Source: Kingdonia uniflora (Eukaryota; Streptophyta; Magnoliopsida; Ranunculales; Circaeasteraceae). From it: a stretch of DNA of 64,000 nt. A program made the translations under genes and the position numbers. The stretch covers positions 248,001-312,000 of the forward strand of contig JACGCM010002202.1 of the NCBI GenBank assembly GCA_014058105.1, written 5' to 3'. Positions 10,923 through 18,573 of this stretch are shown in pieces (position 1 is the first letter of the stretch; every line of letters starts with the position of its first letter). The notes beneath the pieces were generated by a model. That model saw only the letters and a list, made by a program, of their open reading frames with translations, did no database searches and was not told where the DNA came from.

Positions 10923-12541
10923 CTAGGACCGACTCGGATCGACTCCGACTGACATCAAGGTCTCCACCTTACGAGGGCTAGAGAACACATCACCACGACT
11001 TGGATCATGCCCTCTATTGAAATCCTGAATGCGTGCCATCTTCCTAAAAAAGTTCTTGTTGATGAAGTTGTTCGCGTCATTGATCACATGGTCAGGGTCC
11101 TCCACTTCCGGCAATGTCTCCCTTCTGTTCTTACTCACCTGCACCCAACACACATACCCCATTATATTAAATTTAACCACTCCGCCTATAGTTTCCTAAA
11201 AAAACTAAAAATGAATATGCAACCATTTTATGCATCACCATCTAAATCGGCTCCAATCATCCAAAGCATATGTGGCAGTAGGGTGGGTGAATTCACCCTA
11301 TATGCAATCCACCCCACAACAGTTTCCGGCGGTGAATTTTTTTCACCTCAGTTCTAAACTGAGCTGCGCAGGCTGACCAATAACCAACGGTTGAGATGTA
11401 GGCACGTGTCACAAATCCAATGTCTAAATATGCCCCGAAGGCATGAAAACCAATTAAATAATGCCAAAAGTAGCTATTTTAAATCTATTAATTTAGAGCT
11501 TATGTATAAAATAAAAATCCACCTTAAAAGGTGGTAGGCAACAACTAGGTGAAGGATGACATGGCAAGGTGAAAGAGTGAATTCACCATCTTTACTCTAT
11601 GAGCATCTCCTAAAGTGCCTCACTACCTTGGAATCCAATGTGCCACCTAGGATTTTCATCTTCCAACAGTCCCTCACTGACTTGGATTTCACCCTCCAAA
11701 TCTAAGGCTGAGTCTTAGATTGGGCGCAAGTGTTGGGCGCCTATTCGATTTTTAAATAGGCGGCTAAGAATTGGGCGCCCAATTATTTTTCTTAACAAAA
11801 ATTCAAATCGGGCGCCTATGATGTTATTAAAAAAAAAAAAAATCAAATTGAGCGCCCAAGTCTTCCGCACTCAATTTAGACTGAATTTTTTTATTTTTTA
11901 CTTTTTGTTTTGAAAAAAAATAAAACAGGCGCCTAACCAACACTGGCGCCTATTAAAAAGTCCTGGGCGCCCCAATTTAGACTTGAAAAAAAAAAAAAAA
12001 AAAAAAAAAACGCCCCGGGCGCATATTAGAAAATCCAAGTCAGGTACTGTGGGAGGAAATAGTTGGATTTGGTATTTTTTTCAACCAAAGTCAATCTGCA
12101 CTTAGGGAGGCAATAGGGAATTGCCCTAGTGCCTACCCGGGGTGGGGGTAAGGTAGGGTAGGTCAGATACTTAGGCTCATTGCCCTCGTACCTTGAATAC
12201 GGTACGCCGATGTGTAGGTATACCTGCACTCCAGGAGAGTATTGCAACTGTTGTTTGGCAGTATGACCCGCGAACGACAAGGCCAATAACACCATGCCTA
12301 GACCCACATAAACTGGTGCAAATTCAGCCTTCACGATCCTGAAAACATTACATCAAATCATGTCACAACCACCACTGGAACATAAAGCATTGTATAACTC
12401 ATTCATTCCTGAGAGAAGAACAACAAACCTTGGTTGGACATGAGCATCAGCAGTAGCTGCAAAGGGTTTCATCTTAGGAGTTGTTGACGTAGCAATCATC
12501 CGAGTGCCTCCCAAATGTTTCATCATTGCTCTAAAAGCCAT
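10923..12541 (-). CDS. B12D / NADH-ubiquinone reductase MLRQ-subunit family protein
   Basis: Three exons on the minus strand, 12429-12541, 12224-12338 and 10923-11138, sum to 444 nt (147 aa). All boundaries are GT-AG and in frame. The first 40 residues (MAFRAMMKHLGGTRM...) are basic and Ser/Thr-rich, like a mitochondrial presequence. One membrane segment follows ('PVYVGLGMVLLALSFAGHTA'), then 'QYSPGVQVSKNRRETLPEVE' and 'FINKNFFRKMARI'. That is the B12D/MLRQ pattern of a single helix, an N-P-x-V-like turn and a conserved FLRKF-type motif. The family includes a small mitochondrial respiratory-chain accessory protein; B12D members have been linked to seed development and low-oxygen germination. 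It is longer than the roughly 90-aa B12D core because of the presequence and a tail. Intron 2 (1085 bp) is filled with repeat-like DNA. Confidence 0.88.
11280..11700. repeat. AT-rich repeat-like segment in intron 2 of the B12D gene
   Basis: The palindrome GGTGAATTCACC, or close variants, occurs near 11287 and 11573. The segment ends with GAGCATCTCCTAAAGTGCCTC-like sequence common at the edges of plant non-autonomous DNA elements. I could not define terminal inverted repeats or a target duplication. Confidence 0.35.
11710..12020. repeat. GGGCGCC-rich block with poly(A) tracts in intron 2
   Basis: Within AT-rich DNA, the hexamer GGCGCC or the related GGGCGC/GCGCCC recurs about ten times between 11723 and 12020, on both strands. 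A-runs lie between the sites, the longest at about 11985-12010. The arrangement looks like a degenerate set of short inverted repeats. Its origin is unknown. Confidence 0.6.
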
Positions 12542-12690
12542 GATCAACGGTCACGATTCTATTTCGACTCTGAAATTTAACGGAGAGAACTGCATGCATA
12601 AGAGAGAGAGCACTGTGTTTGGTTTGGATATAATGGGGAGGGAGGGGAAGTTAGAAGGGACAGATGTCGAAAGAAGCGCAAAAGTAGGTC

Positions 12691-12807
12691 CACGTGGGTA
12701 CGTAAGAGCATTCCACGCTATTCTGGAACTCGCAACTTCTGGATCCTGTCTAGTATGTACACGTGTCTGGACTAAATGCATTGTATCCAACTTGAGAACG
12801 CCACGTG
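12691..12807 (-). promoter_or_regulatory. Three G-box (CACGTG) sites upstream of the B12D gene
   Basis: Perfect CACGTG cores lie at 12691-12696, 12760-12765 and 12802-12807, which is 150-266 bases upstream of the start codon at 12541. The outer two have CCACGTGG-type flanks. G-boxes are bound by bZIP and bHLH factors (light, ABA and stress responses). Three in about 120 bases suggests real regulation of this gene, but that is inference. Confidence 0.6.
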
Positions 12808-13057
12808 GAGTAGTTGGGTCCACTAGTTAAATCAGGCCTTTATGTTAGTCGTTGTGATTTTGTAAAGCCCTGTAAAGAAGGCCCAATAAAAACAGGGTCT
12901 TCTTCATTTTCAAATGCATTACAATATATGGATCCTAAAAACGGATTAGTCCAGGTCTGAATTTTAGGCAGTGATAAGTTGCGTGGGCGTGACCGCAAAT
13001 GGGTCCGACCAGTTTGCAACGATACCTTTACTATTTTTTAATTATAAACTAAAAAAA

Positions 13058-13120
13058 GGTGCAACACGAGGACTTCCCAGGAGGTTACCCATGGTAGTAT
13101 TATTGTTCTCACGACATCCC
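13058..13120 (-). rRNA. 5S rRNA-derived fragment (possibly from a Cassandra-type TRIM LTR)
   Basis: The minus strand ends with the 3' part of plant 5S rRNA: TACTA-like bases, then GGGTAACCTCCTGGGAAGTC and CTCGTGTTGCACC. A run of seven T follows, as in a Pol III terminator. The match is strong over about 35 bases and decays further 5'. The 5' half of 5S is absent, so this is not a functional gene. Cassandra TRIM retrotransposons carry 5S sequence inside their LTRs, and the adjoining DNA could be such an LTR. A stray 5S copy is the alternative. Confidence 0.7.
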
Positions 13121-13663
13121 TCACTATGAATAACACGAAAATAAAATAAATGATCTGCTCAGCCAAACTCGATTTCAGGTTGAGGTATTTCTTTTTGTTG
13201 TTATAATAATGCAATTGGAATCAAGCTATAGACAAACAGCTAAGTATTACTAGTGTAATGCCTCAGTGTATGAAGTCTATATTTTGTACACAGATGCTCT
13301 CTAGGATGTAATAAAGTCATGCAAAAAGTTTTGCTAATTTATGTAAAGATTAGGTTAGCCTTTAGGAGGAGTACGCTTCGTCTCCAACTTTAATGTTTCA
13401 TTTTGGTTGTAAGCTATTTACTTAATAGCTATTATGTAGAGGACATGACTCTGATACACCTGAGTTGGAATTAAAACATTGTAACCTTGTTGATAAGTAA
13501 ATAAAAACTAGTTTGCATTGAATCTTTGTACAATTGAATGTTGTCGTGATATTATGTGATATTATGATAAAAGACTATTGAAAGAAGATAATAATTAGGC
13601 TTATTTGAGGCACGTGCCTTGAGTGCTGCACGCACCAAGCTTGTGTTTGAGTTAGTTTGAGAC
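13121..13663. other. Non-coding stretch ending in an LTR-like segment
   Basis: No coding signal. Bases 13211-13256 are shared with 56876-56923 (see the repeat entry). The last part runs into a primer-binding-site-like sequence at 13664, so 13400-13663 is probably the end of an otherwise lost LTR. Confidence 0.4.
13211..13256 (+). repeat. Dispersed repeat, copy 1 (copy 2 at 56876-56923)
   Basis: CAATTGGAATCAAGCTATAG and the following ACAAACAGCTAAGTATTACTA recur, with a few substitutions, at 56876-56923 on the same strand. The flanking T-rich sequence is also loosely similar. It marks an unidentified dispersed repeat family. Confidence 0.7.
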
Positions 13664-13678
13664 AGTTGGTATCAGAGC
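13664..13678 (+). other. Primer-binding-site-like sequence (tRNA-iMet type)
   Basis: TTGGTATCAGAGC is the plant LTR-retrotransposon primer binding site complementary to initiator tRNA-Met. It is cut off immediately by the TG end of element A. It is the remnant of an element into which A inserted. Confidence 0.65.
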
Positions 13679-14447
13679 TGTAATAGCCTATTTTTCGTAT
13701 CGTACGAAGAAAGCGCTTTACACATTCGAAATCTAGGATGTTTAGTTATGAACAAAAAATAAACAATACTAGATTTAGCGTGGAAAACCCTTGAATGGGT
13801 TAAAAACCACGACCTCTCCTGAGGATTTTAGAAAGATAGAGAAGTTTATTTAGACTGCTAGCTATTACAGAGAGAGAGAAAGAGAGAGATGTAGAAAATC
13901 TCTTAGAAGTTCTCAGAGCAGTCCCCTGTAATATGTAGTTATCTAGTCTTATTTATAGGTCTTATAATATGACCGTTGGTTACATTGATGAGAAACGTTA
14001 CAATATCAGGCTTTGATGAGTCTTCATGGTGAACTTTTGTAACGTCTTGATACTTGTTGATCTATAACGTATTTATTAACATTCTTTAGTTGCAGCTTCA
14101 GATCGTTGGGAAGATACGATCTCTTGTGATGCTCCCGTGCATGCGATCCGTTGACAAGTGGAGGAGTATCTTCTGCAGCGCGAAGTCACAGGATGCTTTG
14201 ATATCTTTGAACTGTTGATGTATATGCAATCTCTAATAGTATTTGCGTGTATTTAAATTGTTGCTAGATATCTAATTATTTTGTGCAGTGCGATGTTATT
14301 GGATGTTTTGTCATCCCGAGCTGTAGATGAGGAAGTAGGTATTACAATTTCCTTGCTTTAGTCCTTGATTGGTTATCAATGTGTTATCTCGAGCTATGTG
14401 AGTTTGAATATCGGACTCAGTACATGGATTAGAAATAAGCCCTTACA
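13679..14447 (-). repeat. 3' LTR of element A
   Basis: The LTR is 769 bp with TG..CA ends on the minus strand, starting TGTAAGGGCTTATT. It contains TATAAATAAG-type TATA sequence near 13957-13970. A conserved U5 block near 13770-13820 (GAGGTCGTGG...GGTTTTCCACGCTAAA) is shared with both LTRs of element B and the solo LTR at 53442. A GA-rich leader tract lies near 13868-13890. Confidence 0.85.
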
Positions 14448-14464
14448 ACTGCCCCCTCTCAGCC
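14448..14464 (-). other. Polypurine tract of element A
   Basis: The minus strand reads GGCTGAGAGGGGGCAGT directly before the LTR start. Element B has GTGAGGGGGCTAT in the same place, confirming both LTR starts. Confidence 0.8.
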
Positions 14465-14742
14465 AATAGCAGGAGAAACGTGCGTTGCGAGTGGTGTTGG
14501 TTGAGAAGTCCAGTCGTCTAACTTGAATGTTGTATTGATGGCCCCCATTTTATCTTGGAAGAAGTAGTTTCGACTGTTGGGTCTCCCCAAAATTCCTCTT
14601 GAGACCTGTACTTGTGATGAATATCTTATTGGAAGTTGTGGAGTGCATTAAATGTTACGGGTATAAAATATGGTGAATAGTTGCTATCACTGTTCACCCT
14701 GGTTAACGTTGTCAGCTGTTTATGCTGGGTTGAGTAGCAGTG

Positions 14743-15072
14743 ATGGTGACAACTCGACGTCAAGCATATAAAGTTAGGGTTCAGACAAAAATGGTGAGTC
14801 TGCAAACTCGTTATTTTGGCACCCAAAGCCTTTCGTTGCGAACTCCAATCCCTGTTCCGCCGACTTTCCATGGGATGATATGGGAAGAAGTAGAGGAGGC
14901 GGAGGATAATTTTCATCAACTATGGCAATTTTATTATGTGGTTTTGTTTGCTGCTCACCGTCGGTTCTGTCTGCGGATGTTTGCAGAAGATGCCGTGTTG
15001 GCGGAAGACGAGAAGGCGGGGAAGTCGTCTGAAAAGTACTGTCTATACCCTGCGAAAGATTGGGTATTGTAA
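14743..15072 (+). CDS. Short antisense ORF of element A, next to the 3' LTR
   Basis: An uninterrupted frame of about 110 codons opens with MVTTRRQ and contains 'LQTRYFGTQSLSL' and an acidic middle (EEVEEAED). A hydrophobic/aromatic segment (QFYYVVLFAAHRRF) and an acidic 'AEDEKAG' follow. It runs opposite to pol. Element B has two minus-strand counterparts in the same region. 48969-49250 starts MVRTRSQ and has 'YARYFYELCFRVLV'; 50288-50569 has 'LKLKYFGDQSLEL'. Position, orientation and short motifs agree, though similarity is modest. No known domain was recognised. It could be a first exon of the larger antisense gene, or a separate small protein. Confidence 0.5.
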   Translation: MVTTRRQAYKVRVQTKMVSLQTRYFGTQSLSLRTPIPVPPTFHGMIWEEVEEAEDNFHQLWQFYYVVLFAAHRRFCLRMFAEDAVLAEDEKAGKSSEKYCLYPAKDWVL

Positions 15073-16022
15073 CGGTGGAGGAGGTCCTTCGTTGGAAGCG
15101 GAGGTGGGGGTTATGGAGGAGTGGTAGGATTAATTTTGTCATCTGCCTCATTCCAATTTCCATCCTTGAGCTTTGAGTTTTTCTGTTGGGCCCTCCATTA
15201 TTTCTTTTCCAAGTGTTGCACTGTCATCTGCAACGTAGGCTATTCTTTATAGAAGATAAAAATGTCTGTAGAGCTTGAAATCTTTATCTCCAAACTAGTT
15301 GAAGTGTTCGTTCTTGTAACTTGTTTTCCTTGAATAAGAAATTCGAAATTCATTATCTTGTCTTGCAAGTGCTTGAAGCTGATTTAGAACTGTTGTAAAA
15401 AAAATCAAACTAGTCACTGATGACATAGGTCAAAAATATATAGGACGTCGTGTTGATATCCCCAAACTGTGCAGGTCACCCCTATATATATGTGTGGCCT
15501 TATTGAGACACAGTGTTGTTATGTCTGTGGGTATGACAAGGTCGTGATCCCTTTCGTGTCATGAGTTATTTAGAGCCATGCCGTTGTTAACTTGAATACT
15601 TGTTATCATCAATAAAACTTGGTCGGGGCCTTTGAGCACGCGCTGGATAAGCTTGTGAGAGTTATATTGAAGCCATTACGCGTAGTGAAGAGTGTTATCC
15701 GTTCTGTCATTGTATGTAAGGTTGGACGGTTGATCTTATTAAAATGATGTGCTTATGTTGAGGTCGGTTCACCATTGCTTTCTGTATCTATAATAATTTT
15801 TGAATGAAAATGGAACTGAAGCAGGATTTACCGCTGATATTTCTGCGTCTGTCAAGCCTACAATGTGGTAAGTGATAGCTGTAATAGCTGCACCTAGGTT
15901 TTTTTGAACTGGAGCCATGCTATAAAAAGTGTAGTAGGATCGTGCTGCCGTAGAAAGTTGTTTCTAGAAATAATCGTGCTGTTAGATCTGTGTAAATCTT
16001 CTTGGGCAGTGAGTCTGTAATA

Positions 16023-16325
16023 ATGGCGGAAGAGAGAGACAGATGTGAGAACAGAACACGTTACCTCAAAAACCATTATGACGGCAAACGAAAAGATGTG
16101 CCTGTTAGGAGAGATATTGTGGACACATGTCCTGAAGAGCCGTCGTTTCAGAAATCGATGGGTAATATAAAAGCTTTTCTTCCTTCTTCTCTTAAAATAC
16201 AACCAGTTGTAGACAGAGGCAGAAGCATTTCTAGAGAGAGAAAATTTTCGAATTTTGAACGCAGTCCTCCAGTGTTGTGTGATCATCTTACTAGGAAAGA
16301 CAAAGTTTTGTCGCCAGAGGTGTGA
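16023..16325 (+). CDS. Hypothetical basic ORF inside element A
   Basis: A 100-codon frame, MAEERDRC..., rich in Arg, Lys and Ser ('RGRSISRERKFSNFE'), lies between the short LTR-proximal ORF and the Transposase_28-like region, on the same strand as both. No domain was recognised and no clear counterpart was found in element B. It may be an exon of the antisense gene or chance. Confidence 0.3.
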   Translation: MAEERDRCENRTRYLKNHYDGKRKDVPVRRDIVDTCPEEPSFQKSMGNIKAFLPSSLKIQPVVDRGRSISRERKFSNFERSPPVLCDHLTRKDKVLSPEV

Positions 16326-16509
16326 GCGGTAAACGGAGTCGACGACTGTTGCTCATCTAGTACAAGTTAGCGCCTCTGTTTCCATTTTTTTTTTTTAGGT
16401 TCCTGAAAAATGGGTAGGTTATGTTTGTGAACTGCTTGGGTGCGGCTGAGGGAGGAGGCCTGTTTTGTTAATAAAATCTCTGAATAAATTTTCCCTTTAT
16501 GCATGGTAG

Positions 16510-17337
16510 ATGCGCTCAAGAAACCTGAAACCCAGTAGTAAATTTGTTGTCTCTGCCAGTAGTAAGGAATCATCATTGTCTGATAGGACTATGAATGATT
16601 CTGTGGTAATTAGGACGGTGACTGCTGACAATCCGTCTATATCTACTGGGAGGGGGTGGGGTTGCATGGTAGAGGTGAAACTGGGAAATTTTTTAAGTAT
16701 CCCGAGAATGTAGACGATGCGAAGAAATTTTTGCAGTATAAAACGAGTATTGACAGAAAATGGGGGAATTATGTGATGAATGCAGGGTTGTGGTTTAGAA
16801 CTCTGGTGAGACCGAGTAGTAATGTAGAGCATTATCAGGTACCGTCTCTGGATCGTTGGAAGAGAAGTATGGATATAGGAGATGATATAGATACCATTTA
16901 TTATAATGGGACTGGAACAGAGGTCGTAGAGGAAGGATTTCTCTATTTTTTGAATCAGGTCGCTTATGGGTCAAGTATTCCCCTGACCTTTTTCCAAAAA
17001 GGGGTAATAAATGCACTAATGAGTTACCCTGGTCAATTGAATGGTAATATTTTTGAGATGATGAGGGTCTGTGAAGTTCTTAATCAGAAGTAAAGAGATT
17101 GTGGTATTGCGAGACAATTCATTGTGGACGATGTCTTGAAATACTATAAGTTTAAGTATATGAAAGATCGGAAGAGCGGATATTTGTTTAGTGATTCAGT
17201 GAGGTCGAATTTTTTTGATTTTGAGTCGTCTGGGAGGCCCAGGTGCGACCATCTTGTGATGGTGAAGGGTAATTGTATGCAAGTGCCTGGGGAACTCGTG
17301 CTCGAGCTGATATATAAGAGTTTTAACGAGAGTAAGT
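16510..17337 (+). pseudogene. Antisense gene of element A, head: Transposase_28-like domain
   Basis: Several frames together give a protein domain resembling the plant 'putative gypsy-type transposon' (Transposase_28) family. It begins with a Ser-rich start (MRSRNLKPSSKF). After a frameshift near 16660 it continues with 'GLHGRGETGKFFKYP', 'KWGNYVMNAGLWFRT' and 'LYFLNQVAYGSSIPLTFFQK'. 'QLNGNIFEMMRVCEVLNQ', 'VDDVLKYYKF' and 'HLVMVKGNC' follow. A stop at 17091-17093 and the frameshift show decay. Element B has the same domain on its antisense strand at 47880-47210, with matching blocks (WGN..AG..FR; YG.S.PLT...KG.IN; QLN.N..E). The exon ends at a GTAAGT donor near 17334. Its function is unknown. 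Genes with this domain sit antisense in Tat-lineage elements. Confidence 0.7.
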
Positions 17338-17411
17338 ATCATCATTATGTCTGTAGTTTATCTCTTAACTTACTGCAAGCTGTTAACATTGTTTTATTGC
17401 TATTTTGGCAG

Positions 17412-18427
17412 AGCCTAAACCAAAAGTTGTTGCTGATACATCGAGTTTGTTCGACATCGTTAGTCGAGAAAGGAGCGAACTGAACAAAGTTCTCGGAGAG
17501 TTAAGAATTCGCAGAGAGAAGAGGTTTAACTCTGCAGTTAAAAAAGTTTAACGAGCTCATCAAAAGCGAGCTATGGCTGCATCTGGCTCTGCTTAGGCCG
17601 ATGTTATGGAGATTCCTGCCAGTGCCGTGGGTTCTTCGGGCTCTTTAGTTCGGCGACCAAAAATGAAAAAGTCGGTGCCGTCTTCTGAGCAAGCAGTGCC
17701 TGTGCAGCTACCGCCGATGGGAACTGAGGGGGTGGCTGCTGATGTGAATATAGCTCCTCCTCTGAAGAAGCAGAAAAAAGAATCTGGGAAAGATTTCTGA
17801 GGTTCTTCGAAGAGTGTCAACCTTGAAGCCGTGGAGCAGGAGGCGCTGGACTTGGCTACGCGTGATCCCATCTGCCTTGGTACTCAAATCCGATCTAGCA
17901 TCTCTCAGGTATGCAATGTGTTCTTTGATTAAATCTTTGTTAGATAATGATCTGACCTTGTAATACTGCTTGACTGTATATGAGGTACAGCTTTCTGTTG
18001 CTTGGAAATCGGCCGTGGAGGTGTTGAAGTTAGCTGCTTTGAATCGTGCTGATCTTGTTCGGCAATATGATACAGACAAAGCCATTTTGCAAGAGCAGTT
18101 CGAGCAGGAGAAAATGCTGTAGAGGGAGCAGTTCGAGAAAGAAAAGGTGTTGTAGAGGGAGCAGTTCGAGAAGGAAGCTGCTGCTTCAAAGTAAGAGATT
18201 GAAAGTGAGGCGAAGAAAGCTGTTGATATTGCGGTGGTTGCCTGCAATAAGCTGATTCAAGCCTTCTATACATGGGGTTTCAGCAGAGCGGATGTCAAGC
18301 TTGCTCTTGCAGGAAAATATGGCAAGATTGTCTTCCCAGGGGATGACGCTTCTCCAGTGGCTGAGCAGACCATGGCTCCTCCTGTGGATGATGATCCGAT
18401 CAAGGAGGTAGTAGGATCTAAATCTTG
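17412..18427 (+). pseudogene. Antisense gene of element A, middle: basic segment and coiled coil
   Basis: Two exon-like blocks follow a TTGGCAG acceptor at 17411: 17412-17908, ending at a CAG/GTATGC donor, and 17991-18427. The first encodes 'SSLFDIVSRERSELNKVL' and a Lys/Arg-rich, NLS-like 'RREKRFNSAVKKV', closely matched in element B near 47125-46980 ('SLLDEVAGEETEL', 'SRSKKVKKA'). The second is a heptad-rich coiled coil containing three 33-nt repeats (18093-18191, EQFE-EKE-L). It ends with 'NKLIQAFYTWGFSRADVKLA' before an acidic tail. Stops within the repeats and near 17550 break it. It could splice at 18408 (AAGGAG/GTAGTA) into the next block. Confidence 0.6.
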
Positions 18428-18573
18428 ATTCTGCAGTTGTAGTATAGGTTTGGAGACTTAATCAAACATTGTCCTTTGTGTTGGTGGTAGAACTGTTTTG
18501 GACGAGGTTTTAAAATTGTTGTGTTTATTGTTCATATATTATTGTTTTGATGTGAATGTATGATTTGTGTATA

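Noticed and set aside
14774..15163. 129-codon minus-strand frame overlapping the short ORF of element A
   Set aside because: The opposite-strand frame has counterparts in element B at the matching place; this one does not.
18046..18255. Cys/Arg/Ser-rich small frame
   Set aside because: Shadow of the 33-nt repeat in another frame.
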